A DNA stretch of 64,000 bases. Source: Candidatus Nanopelagicales bacterium (GTDB lineage: Bacteria > Actinomycetota > Actinomycetes > S36-B12 > GCA-2699445). The notes beneath the pieces are model-generated. The model was not told where the DNA came from. It made no database searches and saw nothing but the letters and a program-made list of their open reading frames with translations. Position numbers and translations under genes: made by a program. Shown piece by piece: positions 43,176-52,629 of this stretch. The stretch's first letter is position 1. Every line of letters begins with the position of its first letter. Location: the NCBI GenBank assembly GCA_037045355.1, contig JBAOHO010000026.1:186001-250000 (forward strand). The letters are read 5' to 3'.

Positions 43176-45150
43176 TCAGAGCTCCAGGGCTTCACCGGCT
43201 GCGAGCCACTGCTCCTCGAGTTCGGCTTGCTCGGTCTCCAGAGTCTTCAGTTCGGTGGTCAGGGTCAGGAGGCGCTCGGGGTCGGTGGCGGCTTCGGCGA
43301 GAGACAGGTGAAGGTCGTCGCGCCGCTGCGACAACTTCTGCAACTGGCGCTCGATGCGGGTGATCGCCTTGTGTAGCCGGCGCGCTTCGGCCGCGCTCGG
43401 CCGGGTGGCGCCACCAGTTGCTCCGGCCGCTCCCGCGGTGGCGTGCGTCCCCTCGGCGCCGCCACGCGCGACTCCCGCGACTGCTGCGCCCCCCGCGCTT
43501 CCCATGCTTCCCGCGTTTACTGCGCCCCCTGCCCTTCCCGCGCTTCCCGTGCCCCTCGCGCCTGCGACTCGGGAGTGTGCTCGATCCGACCTCGAGGCGG
43601 CGGGTGCTTGTGAGAGCTCGCGACGTGCCTCGAGATACTCGGGCACGCCGCCGGGCAGATGCCGCAGCCGCCCGTCACCCAACATCGCCCAGATGTCGTC
43701 GGTCACACGTTCGAGGAAGTACCGGTCGTGAGAGATCACCAGCAGTGATCCCGGCCAGGTGTCGAGGACGTCTTCGAGCACTGTGAGGGTCTCGATGTCG
43801 AGGTCATTCGTGGGTTCGTCGAGCATGAGCAGATTGGGACCGGCGAGCAGGATCCGCAGCAATTCCAGACGTCTGCGCTCACCGCCGGACAGGTCACCCA
43901 GTCGCTTGTGCGGTGCATCGCCGGTGAACCCGAACATCTCGAGCAACTGAGAGGCCGTGAGTTCGGCTCCCGACGTGACGACCACATGCTCACCTCCGCG
44001 TTGGAGCCAGGGGAGAACACGATCGTCTGGGTCGAGATCGGCCAACCGCTGGCCGAGTACAGCCGGGACGACGGTCTTGCCTCGGCGCACGAAGCCCTCC
44101 ACCGGGGGCGCATCGTCTCCGCCCAGGAGCAGTCTGACCAGAGTCGTCTTGCCGGCTCCATTCGGACCCAGCAGGCCGACCCGATCACCCGGTCCCAGTC
44201 GGAACGTCTGGCGGTGCAGGACTTCCGGCGCATCAGTGCCCGGACGCAGAGACACACTCTCCAGGTCGATCACCGTCTTGCCCAGTCGCGCGGTCGCCAC
44301 CCGGTGCAGCACGAGTGAATCCCGGGGCGCCGGTTCGTCGGCGATGAGGCTTTCTGCCGCCTCGATCCGGAACTTGGGCTTGGACGTGCGTGCCGGCGCA
44401 CCGCGACGCAACCAGGCCAACTCCTTGCGCAGCAGGTTTCGTCGCTTGGCAGCGACTCCAGCCGCCATTTGGTCCCGCTCCGCCTTGGCAAGGACGTAGG
44501 CAGCGTAGCCACCGTCATATGTCTCGACGGCGCCCGCAACGACCTCCCACGTCTCGCTGGTGACAGTGTCCAGCAGCCAGCGGTCGTGCGTCACGATTAC
44601 CAGAGCCCGTCGGCCCCGAGGCCACGCCCGCAGATAATCCCCCAGCCAGTGCACGGCCTCGATATCGAGGTGATTGGTGGGTTCGTCGAGCAGCAGGACA
44701 TCCGGTTCGCGGATCAGCGCAGCAGCCAGAGTGAGGCGGCGCAACTCCCCGCCGGACATTCCCTCCAGCGGGGTCGCCAGGCCTTCCCGGAAGAAACCGG
44801 CCGAGACGTCCCCGAGCAGTCCGGTCATGATGCCGCGGATGCGGGCCGACGATGCCCACTCATGATCGGGCGCATCACCGACCAAGGCGTCACGGGCGGT
44901 GCGTCCGGGCATTGCATCGATCTGGCTGACAACGGCCGTGGTGGTCGCTCCTGTGCGAGTGACCCGACCGGAGTCGGGTTCGACCTCGCCGGCGAGGATC
45001 CGCATCAGGGTTGTCTTGCCGCTTCCGTTCCGTCCGACGATCCCCACTCGGTCCCCCGGGTGGATCCCCACTGACACGTCGTCGAGGATCACCCGGGTTC
45101 CACGTTGGACATGGACACTCCTCAGCGACGAGGTAGGGCGTCGGCTTCAT
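43176..45150 (-). CDS. ABC-F family ATPase (Uup/EttA-like), frameshifted near the N-terminus
   Basis: About 657 residues if read through. Two ABC domains without membrane segments: first Walker A GRNGSGKTT, signature LEGMSGGELRR, LLLDEPTNHLD; linker; second Walker A GPNGAGKTT, LSGGERRR, MLDEPTNDLD and ISHDRYFLE. An Ala/Gly-rich spacer (plus ~43440-43600) precedes a C-terminal coiled coil like Uup's. Acts on ribosomes. The conserved N-terminus is in another frame: ATG (top base 45150) with GGAGG upstream reads MKPTPYLVAE, then one extra base near 45120 must be skipped to give SVHVQRGTRVILDDVS. So a +1 frameshift, probably an assembly error. Confidence 0.87.
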
Positions 45151-45193
45151 CCCCGCCTCCGAGTGGCGGGCCGAATGAGCTGCGGTTGGACTG

Positions 45194-45641
45194 TCATGGT
45201 CGGACCACAACGACGAGTTCTGTCGTCGTCCCGGTTGCGAGGGCATGCAGTTGCTCAATGACAACTTCCACCGGCGCCCCGGGGGGCGGTGCGATCCGGC
45301 CGGCCAGATGGCTGACCGCGCGCTCGGCGAGGCGACGGGCACCGACGGTGTTGCCACGACGCAGGTGTGTGAGGGCCACTGCCGCTTGAGCGAGCCCCTG
45401 CCAGTACTCCCTCTCCGAAGCCGGGCAGGACTTCCAGCGGGTTTCGAGGACCTCATGCGCCTGGAACGGCAAGTCCCGGTCCAACAACTCCTGTGCCCGC
45501 AGGAGGGTCTGGTCGGAGGGGAGTGCACTGCTCGGCAGGTTCCGGCAGGATACCGACAGCGTCGCGCGGCAGGGGCCGTCCGAGGGCGTCGCGCGGGCGT
45601 GCGTTCAGGGGTCGACCTGATTCGTCGCGGTCACGTGGCAT
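45194..45641 (-). CDS. DUF309 protein, frameshifted
   Basis: About 148 residues if read through. N-terminal DRDESGRPLNARPRDALGRPLP is typical of actinobacterial DUF309 proteins; the helical DUF309 core follows in the next frame: LPFQAHEVLETRWKSCPASEREYWQGLAQAAVALTHLRRGN. One extra C in a CCCC run (plus 45518-45521) explains the break. Function unknown. The ATG (top base 45641) overlaps the end of the YrhK-like gene by 11 bases, so translation is coupled. Confidence 0.8.
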
Positions 45642-46290
45642 CCGACGTCCGTTCCGGCCACAGCAGCACCGAGGCCACCAGGAATCCGATGGCGCCCAGC
45701 AGCGTCCCGGCGTTGTCCCAGTAGATACTGCGATACACGCCAGGCGCCAGCAGTTCCGCACCCCATGCTGACAAGGCGAAGAAGATCGAGCCTGCGAGGT
45801 TGGCCCAGCAGATGGCCCGGGACTTCAAGGAGACCAGCGCGTGTCGTCGCTCGCGGGCGATGGGGTACCACGCAATGCCACTGGAGATCAGGAACGCCAT
45901 GGAGCCCAAGACATCGGGGGTCCAGATCGACGCGTAGTTGGCATCCAACAACGCGCGGATGGTCATTGCGTTGAAGTAGACGGTGCCGACGAGTTGGATG
46001 GCAGCACTCATCAGGTCGGGGTTGCGGATTGCCTTGTGAAGACCCACGCGCTCGTCCTGAGGACGGTGGTCCAGCGCCGTGAACAGTTGGACTCCGGCAG
46101 CGAAGGTGAAGAACACAGCCCCCACGGCATAGAGCACGTTGATCAGGTTGGTGGCGGCGGAAGTGATCGCGCACGCCGCGCCGGCGCCGAAGAGGACCGA
46201 ACCGATCCCGAACCCGAGTGCCATCTCACGCAGCCGCCGGAGGTCCCGATGGCGCTCCAGTAGGTCCGGGGAGCGGGCGGACGTGGTCAT
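45631..46290 (-). CDS. YrhK-domain membrane protein
   Basis: 219 residues with about six predicted helices. Segments FGIGSVLFGAGAAC, GAVFFTFAAGVQLFTAL and WANLAGSIFFALSAWGA resemble the YrhK-like domain. Function unknown. TATTCT lies 7 bases before the ATG; divergent from the secreted lipase gene. Confidence 0.75.
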   Translation of the reverse strand: MTTSARSPDLLERHRDLRRLREMALGFGIGSVLFGAGAACAITSAATNLINVLYAVGAVFFTFAAGVQLFTALDHRPQDERVGLHKAIRNPDLMSAAIQLVGTVYFNAMTIRALLDANYASIWTPDVLGSMAFLISSGIAWYPIARERRHALVSLKSRAICWANLAGSIFFALSAWGAELLAPGVYRSIYWDNAGTLLGAIGFLVASVLLWPERTSDAT

Positions 46291-46297
46291 CCCGCTC

Positions 46298-46303
46298 AGA
46301 ATA
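46298..46303 (-). promoter_or_regulatory. -10 hexamer TATTCT of the YrhK-like gene (leaderless)
   Basis: TATTCT on the minus strand, 7 bases before the ATG. Lies only 27 bases from the -10 of the divergent lipase gene, so the two promoters must share or overlap their -35 region. Confidence 0.6.
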
Positions 46304-46330
46304 GAGGCGGCTTCGGAGCGAACGAGCCAC

Positions 46331-46336
46331 TAGCCT
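46331..46336 (+). promoter_or_regulatory. -10 hexamer TAGCCT of the lipase gene (leaderless)
   Basis: TAGCCT ends 6 bases before the ATG at 46343; full TANNNT match. Confidence 0.6.
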
Positions 46337-46342
46337 CAGTAG

Positions 46343-47578
46343 ATGCGAGCGCTTCGGATCGCCGTGGTCGCGGTGGTGGTCCTTGCCGTTCTGCTCGTCA
46401 CCGGAACCGCTGGCTACTACTGGTTCCGACAGTGGCAGGCAGAACAAGAGCAGGCGCCCCTGGAGGCCTTCTACACGCCCCCCGAGCCACTGGAGGGCAG
46501 TCCGGGCGTCGTGATCAGATCCGAACCGGCACCGCTGTGGGATGTGCCTGGTGCTCGAGCACAACGGATCTTGTACGTGACGCAGGGATATGACGGGGGC
46601 CGTCGGGTCAGCGGTGGGACGGTGTGGATCCCGGAACGTCCGGCCCGCGGCCCGCGCAAGGTCGTGGCCTGGGCCCACGGAACCATCGGGCTAGGTGATC
46701 AGTGCGCACCGAGCCGGAACCCCGCAGCGATGCCGTTGATGAGTCAGTGGCTGCAACAGATGATCGCCAACGATTGGATCGTCACTGCCACGGATTACCA
46801 GGGTCTGGGAACTCCGCCACCTGCCACGTACCTCTTGGGACGCGCTGAAGCCAATGACGTCGTGAACTCCGTTCGTGCCGCGCGCTCGATGCCCGGTGCC
46901 GAGGCCGGTAGCGATTGGGCGGCGTACGGCCTGTCGCAGGGCGGTCATGCCGCGCTGTGGACGGGGCAACTCGCTCGCGACATCGCGCCGGAGCTCCGAC
47001 TGACGGCGGTGGCGGCGGCAGCGCCGGCGGGGCCACTCGAGGTGATCCTCGCGCAGCAGTGGGACACGGCTGTCGCATGGGCCATCGGACCGGAGGTCAT
47101 GGTCTCCTGGCCGGTCGTGGACCCCTCGTTGACGCCCGCCGCCATCGTCAGCGATGCGGGACTGGCGGCCACCGAGGCGCAAGCCGAGGACTGCATCATG
47201 ACGGCGGCACTGTTCGGCCTCGCCCGCCAGAAACTCGGACAGCAGTACTTCGATCGCAGTCCGCTGTCAGATCCGAACTGGCTTGCCGCTCTGCGGACTC
47301 AGACCCCGGACCCACTGCCCGCCGACCTGCCGTTGCTGGTGCCGGTGGGCACCGAGGACAACGTGGTGCTTCCGTCCTCGATCGCCTGGCTGCAACGGCG
47401 GTGGTGCCGGGCGGGTTCTGACCTCACGATGGATTGGATGGGGGGCGTGGATCACATCCATGCGGCGACCGTCGCCGGTCCGCAGGTCGTGGACTGGCTC
47501 GACCAGCGGTTTGCCGGCAAACCGACTCAACCGAACTGCGATCAGAAACCGCCGGTGGCCCCGTATCGCGCGAAATAG
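46343..47578 (+). CDS. Secretory lipase-type alpha/beta hydrolase
   Basis: 411 residues. N-terminal signal anchor (~4-25), then a LIP-family hydrolase: VAWAHGTIGLGDQCAPS, IVTATDYQGLGTPP, nucleophile elbow GLSQGGHAALW, PVGTEDNVV (Asp region) and WMGGVDHIHA (catalytic His). Likely an exported esterase or lipase. Divergent from the YrhK-like gene with closely packed promoters. Confidence 0.85.
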   Translation: MRALRIAVVAVVVLAVLLVTGTAGYYWFRQWQAEQEQAPLEAFYTPPEPLEGSPGVVIRSEPAPLWDVPGARAQRILYVTQGYDGGRRVSGGTVWIPERPARGPRKVVAWAHGTIGLGDQCAPSRNPAAMPLMSQWLQQMIANDWIVTATDYQGLGTPPPATYLLGRAEANDVVNSVRAARSMPGAEAGSDWAAYGLSQGGHAALWTGQLARDIAPELRLTAVAAAAPAGPLEVILAQQWDTAVAWAIGPEVMVSWPVVDPSLTPAAIVSDAGLAATEAQAEDCIMTAALFGLARQKLGQQYFDRSPLSDPNWLAALRTQTPDPLPADLPLLVPVGTEDNVVLPSSIAWLQRRWCRAGSDLTMDWMGGVDHIHAATVAGPQVVDWLDQRFAGKPTQPNCDQKPPVAPYRAK

Positions 47579-47741
47579 GGTCCCTTCGGGTGGGGCCGGG
47601 AGTGCAGCGCCACCAATCCGACATCGGAGTCCACGACCTCCGTGGACCAGCCGTCAAGGATCGGCGGTGCACGGTGCACTCGTCTAGGTTCCGATCGGAT
47701 GTCGGAGGTCGGATGTGGTGGAAATCGGCCCGCCGGCAGGC

Positions 47742-47747
47742 TTAGAT
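47742..47747 (+). promoter_or_regulatory. Possible -10 hexamer TTAGAT
   Basis: TTAGAT ends 6 bases before the ATG at 47754. Upstream, TCGGATGT occurs twice (near 47696 and 47708) as a short direct repeat. Confidence 0.4.
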
Positions 47748-47753
47748 GGCGCT

Positions 47754-48422
47754 ATGAAAACCGCCTCCGCTGTTGCCGCGTCCGTCCTCGTCGCCGCTGG
47801 ACTGCTGTCCGGCTGCTCAGGGTCCGTATCGATCGGGGGCGACACCTCGGCCAGTCCCACCCAGGCCACCCCTGATGCCACCACCGGAGTCGAACTCACG
47901 GAGACCTTGAGCAACTCCGAGTTCGGTTTCTCGTTCGGTTACTCACCGCCGTTCGAGGAGCGCGACGACGCCTCCTTCTCGAACGAGGGAGGCGCCACCA
48001 CAAGCCAGACGTTCGCCGTGTTCGACACGGAGGGATCGCAGATCGCGGGGCAGTATCGGGATGCGTTCGTGGTCAACGTCTACCCGCTGCAGGTCGAGAT
48101 CACCGAGGCCGATCTTCCCGCAGCCAAGCAGGAGTTGGAGCAGAACGTCATTCCCCAACTCAAGGCGAGCAGCCCCGGCATGAAGATCGCTCCTCTGACT
48201 GACAGCACGTTGGGCGGCAAGCCGGCGTTCTACACGGAGACGACGTTCGATGTCGAGGGAAAGCCGATCAAGTCCGAGATGTACTTCGTCTTCGACGGTG
48301 CCACCGAGTACCAGGTCCTCGCACAGTCCGCGGAGCAGAACTGGGAGCAATTGAAGCCCACGTTCGATGCGATGTTCAGCTCGTTCACGCTGACGGGTGC
48401 ATCGGCCTCACCGAGTTCCTGA
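47754..48422 (+). CDS. Hypothetical lipoprotein, PsbP/DUF1795-like fold possible
   Basis: 222 residues. Lipobox LLSGC (Cys ~22), a Ser/Thr linker, and a domain with SEFGFSFGYSPPFEERDD, FVVNVYPLQVEITEADLPAAKQELEQNVIPQL and EMYFVFDGATEYQVLAQSAEQNWEQLKPTFDAMFSSFTL. The closing pattern (stress-induced fold with W...P.F..ML.SF) suggests the PsbP/DUF1795 superfamily. Function unknown. ATG 47754 preferred because it begins the signal peptide. Confidence 0.72.
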   Translation: MKTASAVAASVLVAAGLLSGCSGSVSIGGDTSASPTQATPDATTGVELTETLSNSEFGFSFGYSPPFEERDDASFSNEGGATTSQTFAVFDTEGSQIAGQYRDAFVVNVYPLQVEITEADLPAAKQELEQNVIPQLKASSPGMKIAPLTDSTLGGKPAFYTETTFDVEGKPIKSEMYFVFDGATEYQVLAQSAEQNWEQLKPTFDAMFSSFTLTGASASPSS

Positions 48423-48452
48423 GGTAGGTTCCTGAGGTAGTTCCTGAGTTCC
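48415..48452. repeat. Short direct repeats, about 2.7 x 12-13 bp, across the stop codon
   Basis: GTTCCTGAGGTA occurs at 48415 and 48428, with a third partial copy GTTCCTGAG at 48440. The first copy contains the TGA stop of the preceding lipoprotein gene, so expansion here would not change the protein. Confidence 0.85.
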
Positions 48453-48549
48453 CGAACCCCGCGCAGAGAGCCTGCCCGACTCCCGCAGTGATCCTGGCGC
48501 CAAGGTCGCCTGGCTCACTGGGTGAATCAGCGAGAGCCGGTTCAGTCGG

Positions 48550-50424
48550 TCAGTCGGATCCGAGCAGGCGATCGACGTAACACCAGCGCCAGGACTCACC
48601 GGGTTCGATGCTGCGCATGACCGGATGTCCGGTCTGCTCGAAGTGGCCGGTGGCATGGCGGCGCTCCGACGAATCGCAGCATCCGATCTGTGCGCATGTC
48701 AGGCACATCCTCAGGTGCACCCATTGCGTTCCCTCCGCGATACATCCGGCGCAAGCGTGCGGCGGGTCCGGTACCGGAAGCGGCAGTGCACTACTCAGGT
48801 GCGGGCATCTGCCTGCGACGGCCTCGGGTGCCGTCAGTTCCGAGTCAGCCGTATCGTCATCGACGGCCCCACCGTCGAGCATGCCCTCCTCGACGTCCAA
48901 CTGACGGATCACCCGGCGGATCACCTCGTCGGGGTAACCGCCGTGGTCGCGTGCTTCGATCACCGCTGTGCGCTCGCTGGCGAGCATCGCAAGTCGTAGT
49001 CGGGCGTAGGCCCGACTGGGGGTCTCGCCCCGACCAGATCGGGCCACCAACTCCCATGCTGCGTTGGAGCGCTCGACGGGGCGCTGCCGCAGCCGAGCGA
49101 GGACCTCGGGGGGATCCGACGGTCCCCCCACTTCCTCCAGGCGCGCGCAACCAGCGGCGGCGACGGCGTCGAGCAACGCGGCTTCCTGCAGCGCGAGTTC
49201 CGCTCGGTCAGGGGGCTGCAGGTGGAGGCGCCGGACCAGCCACGGAAGGGTGGTTCCCTGAAGCAGCAACGATCCCACGACAACGATGAAGGCGATTACC
49301 ACCAGGACCTCTCGGTGTGGCAGTGCCAGCGGGAGCGTGAGCGCCGCCGCAAGGGTGACAACACCTCGCATCCCGGCCCAGGAGACGGCAGCGAGTTCCC
49401 CGGCGTCCATGGTGGTGCGTCGACGTCCGAACCAGGTCACCCGGGCGAGGCCGCCCCCCGCGAAGACCCAGGTGAACCGGGTGGTGACGGTGGCCAGATA
49501 GACGCCGATCGCGGCGATGGTCACGGTGGCCACCGGCAGTGGATCCGACGACAGGCCCTGCATCAGACTGGGCAGTTGCAGGCCGATGAGCAGGAAGACG
49601 ATGTTCTCCAGCAGAAAGGCCACGGTCCGCCAATTCGCATCGGTCGTGAGGCGGGCTGCGCCGGACTGCACCAGAGGAGCCCGATGGCCGATCAAGAGGC
49701 CGGCGACTACAACCGCGACCACGCCGGAAGCGTGGATGGCCTCGGCGGGGACGAACGCGACGTATGGAACGGTGAACGACAACGCGGTGTCGAAGGCGGG
49801 CGTGGAGATCTTGCGTCGCAGGGGGATGTACAAGCCGGCCACAATCAGGCCGATCACGATGCCGCCGCCGGCGGCCAGTAGGAACTCCAGGCCGACCTCG
49901 AGGACCGTCAGCGAGCCGGCCAGGGCGGCGATGGCTGCGCGCAACGCGGTCAGCGCGGTCGCATCATTGACCAGGCTTTCGCCTTCGAGTACTTGGACCA
50001 CCGAAATGGGCATTCCAACCCGCTTCGCGATGGCGGTGGCGGCCACCGCATCCGGAGGTGCGACGACCGCACCCAAGGCGATTCCCGCAGCGAGGGGAAT
50101 CCCCGGTATCAACCACCAGGCGATCACTCCGACAACAACCGTCGTGAAGATCACCAGTCCGACCGAGAGTGAGGCGATCGTCCCCTTCCTCGCCCGGAAG
50201 TCGATGAATGACGTGTTGTAGGCCGCGCCATACAACAGTGGGGGGAGGATGCCGATCAGCACGACCTCGGGTTCGAGTACCACCTGCGGAATGAAGGGGA
50301 CGAACGAAGCGGCGATCCCCACGACCACGAGCAGCAGTGGTGCCGACGTGCGCCACCGTTCCGCCAGCGCGGCGACAGCGACGACGCACAGCACTGCGGC
50401 GACCAACCAAAGGGCGACCTGCAC
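48550..50424 (-). CDS. Na+/H+ antiporter (CPA1/NhaP-like) fused to a UBP-type zinc finger
   Basis: 624 residues. Helices over ~1-410 with the CPA1 pattern: VVAPPDAVAATAIAKRVG, LEGESLVNDATAL (ion-binding acidic residues), SWAGMRGVVTLAAAL. A soluble helical part follows (~430-530), and residues ~545-624 form a UBP zinc finger: CPHL...HACAGC, WVHLRMCLTCAQIGCCDSS, HATGHF...GHPVMRS, WRWCYVD. Similar zinc fingers exist as small proteins in actinobacteria. In eukaryotes the fold binds free ubiquitin C-termini; here its ligand is unknown. GTG start with TACACT 6 bases upstream. Confidence 0.9.
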   Translation of the reverse strand: MQVALWLVAAVLCVVAVAALAERWRTSAPLLLVVVGIAASFVPFIPQVVLEPEVVLIGILPPLLYGAAYNTSFIDFRARKGTIASLSVGLVIFTTVVVGVIAWWLIPGIPLAAGIALGAVVAPPDAVAATAIAKRVGMPISVVQVLEGESLVNDATALTALRAAIAALAGSLTVLEVGLEFLLAAGGGIVIGLIVAGLYIPLRRKISTPAFDTALSFTVPYVAFVPAEAIHASGVVAVVVAGLLIGHRAPLVQSGAARLTTDANWRTVAFLLENIVFLLIGLQLPSLMQGLSSDPLPVATVTIAAIGVYLATVTTRFTWVFAGGGLARVTWFGRRRTTMDAGELAAVSWAGMRGVVTLAAALTLPLALPHREVLVVIAFIVVVGSLLLQGTTLPWLVRRLHLQPPDRAELALQEAALLDAVAAAGCARLEEVGGPSDPPEVLARLRQRPVERSNAAWELVARSGRGETPSRAYARLRLAMLASERTAVIEARDHGGYPDEVIRRVIRQLDVEEGMLDGGAVDDDTADSELTAPEAVAGRCPHLSSALPLPVPDPPHACAGCIAEGTQWVHLRMCLTCAQIGCCDSSERRHATGHFEQTGHPVMRSIEPGESWRWCYVDRLLGSD

Positions 50425-50430
50425 CCGGCG

Positions 50431-50436
50431 AGTGTA
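50431..50436 (-). promoter_or_regulatory. -10 hexamer TACACT of the antiporter gene (leaderless)
   Basis: TACACT on the minus strand, 6 bases before the GTG start; full TANNNT match. It lies within the 40-base gap after alpha-galactosidase, showing the antiporter has its own promoter. Confidence 0.6.
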
Positions 50437-50464
50437 GGGGCCACACCGCTCGCACCGTGTCTCG

Positions 50465-52585
50465 TTACGAGGTGACCGCCCGTCGACGGGAACTCTCGGT
50501 GATCCGGTCACAGACGATCAGCTGGCTGGCGTAGTCCCCCATGAGCCACACCTCGATGCCGTGATTCATGAGATAGGACCCGGATTTCTCCTGCCAGGCC
50601 CAGTTGGAGTAGAAGCGGTAGCGGGCATCGGGTTGGAGCCCGCGCAGCCGGACCCTTGTGCCGCGGCGGCCGATCCGGCTCGACGGGAGAAACACGAAGA
50701 CGACTGCGCGGATGTCGTCGGTGTACTGGAACAGTCGGTAATCGTTGGGCGAGGGATTGTCCAGACGATCGAAACGGCCGTTCTGGATGGTGGCACGCAA
50801 CTCCTTGTACTGCGCGACGAGCCGAGTCGAGGTAGCCATGTCATCGTCCGTGAACTTCGTAAGGTCCGCCCCGATGCCGAGACTGCCCATCATGGCCACG
50901 TGGAACCGGAACTCCAGCGGGATCGTGCGCTGCGTCAGGAAGTTCTTAGCGTCCGTTACCCACGCCCGCATGGCCTTGATCGGATAGACGAATGAGTAGC
51001 TGCTCTGGATGGTGAGGCGATCCAGTGCATCAGTGTTGTCGCTGGTCCAGAAGTCATCGAACACGGACAGGGCGCCGAAGTCGATCCGTCCTCCGCCCGA
51101 GGCGCACGCTTCGATGAGGACCTCCGGATGGCGTGCCTTGAGACGTTCGACGATGGCGTAGAGGGCCTCGATCTGGCGCAGCCACACATCCTGAGTCACA
51201 CCCACCTGCGACATCGGTCGGTTCGCGTCCCATTTCACGTAGGCGATGTCATGACGGGTCAGCAGGTCGTCCACCATGTCGAAGACGAATTCGCCCACCT
51301 CAGGGCGGGTCAGGTCCAACACGAACTGGTCTCGGGCTGTGTCCGGCTCCCGATTGGGGTCGCGATGGATCCAGTCGGGATGCTGGTGGTATAGGTCAGA
51401 GCGCGGGTTGACCATCTCAGGCTCGACCCAGATACCGAACTTCATCCCGAGTCGATGGACCTCTTCGATCAGCGGTTCCAGACCGTTGGGGAACTTGCCG
51501 CGATTCACCTGCCAATCACCGAGGCCGTCGGCCTCCTCACCGCGCCGACCGAACCATCCGTCGTCGACCACGAAGAGTTCTGCCCCGATGCCCTGCGCCC
51601 GCTCGGCGAGGGCCCTCTGGTTCTGCTCGGTGACATCGAAGCCCGTCGCCTCCCAGGAGTTGTAGAGGACGGGACGAACGCCGACAGCCATCATCCGACG
51701 TCCGTACTCATGCAACCGGTGACTCATCGGGGCAAACCCACGATCGCTGTAGCCCGCCACGACTGTGGGCGTGCGAATGCTCTCGCCGGGGGCGAGCTCG
51801 AGGGCGAAGTCGTAGTCGTTGAGGCCGATCTGCAGACTGGTCCCGCCGTATTGGCGTTGCTCGACAGCAGCGCGGAAGTTGCCGCTCCAGTGCAACGCCG
51901 CGAACCACACCTGCCCCGACGTCTCTGACGCGTGACGGCTGAGAATCACGTACGGATTGTGGTGGTGATTCGATGAGCCTCTGCGACTCTCCACGACGAC
52001 CTTGCCGTACCCGATCTGCTGCGTGAACTGCTGTTGTTCAGCCGCCCACAGGCCATGGACGTTGCGGAATTGCAGATCCTCGAACGGAATCGTGAACTGC
52101 GCTGAGTAGGCGCTCGAAACTGTGAACGGCTCGCTCGACCGGTTGGTGGTCACGGCCCACCGTTCGATCAGATCCAGTTCCGGCACGACTCGGTAGTGCA
52201 GGTCTATCCCGACGCCGTAGTCCGAGTCGAGCAGATGCACCACCAACTCATCTGGCGGCGCCTGATCCTCATCCGGCGGCGACGGCAACTCATCTGGCGG
52301 ATCGATCTGGGAACTGCCGGTGAACTCCGGACGCAACTCGCGGGTCCCGTCGGCGAAGGTGATGCTCAGGCACTGTTCCTTGTAGCGGAACCGCCCGTGC
52401 ACGGGATACTCCTCAGCTGCAATGTCGGCGAGCATGTCGTTCGTCGACAGGTCCCACAGTGGGAGCGGATCAAGATCGCCCGCGTCGTCAATACGGCCAC
52501 CCCAATGGATGTGCCGCAGCAGCCCGGAGTCATCGACCGCCATCGCGTACGTCGTGTTCCGTGTGTTCAGGATGAAGCGTTCCAC
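50465..52585 (-). CDS. Alpha-galactosidase, glycoside hydrolase family 36
   Basis: 706 residues, normal for GH36. N-terminal beta-sandwich, (beta/alpha)8 barrel and C-terminal sheet domain. Nucleophile Asp453 in YVKWDANR, acid/base Asp516 in WTSDNTDALDR, plus VDDGWFGRR, GIWVEPEMVNP and CASGGGR. Contains an acidic loop with repeated PPDE(L/D) (~residues 94-115) not usual for the family. No signal peptide, so it acts inside the cell on melibiose- or raffinose-type sugars taken up from outside. GTG start with TAGCGT 6 bases upstream. Confidence 0.94.
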   Translation of the reverse strand: MERFILNTRNTTYAMAVDDSGLLRHIHWGGRIDDAGDLDPLPLWDLSTNDMLADIAAEEYPVHGRFRYKEQCLSITFADGTRELRPEFTGSSQIDPPDELPSPPDEDQAPPDELVVHLLDSDYGVGIDLHYRVVPELDLIERWAVTTNRSSEPFTVSSAYSAQFTIPFEDLQFRNVHGLWAAEQQQFTQQIGYGKVVVESRRGSSNHHHNPYVILSRHASETSGQVWFAALHWSGNFRAAVEQRQYGGTSLQIGLNDYDFALELAPGESIRTPTVVAGYSDRGFAPMSHRLHEYGRRMMAVGVRPVLYNSWEATGFDVTEQNQRALAERAQGIGAELFVVDDGWFGRRGEEADGLGDWQVNRGKFPNGLEPLIEEVHRLGMKFGIWVEPEMVNPRSDLYHQHPDWIHRDPNREPDTARDQFVLDLTRPEVGEFVFDMVDDLLTRHDIAYVKWDANRPMSQVGVTQDVWLRQIEALYAIVERLKARHPEVLIEACASGGGRIDFGALSVFDDFWTSDNTDALDRLTIQSSYSFVYPIKAMRAWVTDAKNFLTQRTIPLEFRFHVAMMGSLGIGADLTKFTDDDMATSTRLVAQYKELRATIQNGRFDRLDNPSPNDYRLFQYTDDIRAVVFVFLPSSRIGRRGTRVRLRGLQPDARYRFYSNWAWQEKSGSYLMNHGIEVWLMGDYASQLIVCDRITESSRRRAVTS

Positions 52586-52591
52586 CTGTCG

Positions 52592-52597
52592 ACGCTA
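52592..52597 (-). promoter_or_regulatory. -10 hexamer TAGCGT of the alpha-galactosidase gene (leaderless)
   Basis: TAGCGT on the minus strand, 6 bases before the GTG start; the same hexamer and spacing as at the PIG-L gene. Confidence 0.6.
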
Positions 52598-52629
52598 TCG
52601 GGGGTGATCCGTGGTCTCCACTGCGGCGA

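Noticed and set aside
42810..43376. Several overlapping plus-strand open frames (60-156 residues) in the gap before the ABC-F gene
   Set aside because: Arg/Pro/Gly-rich composition expected from any GC-rich DNA, no start signals, and extension into the antisense of a real gene.
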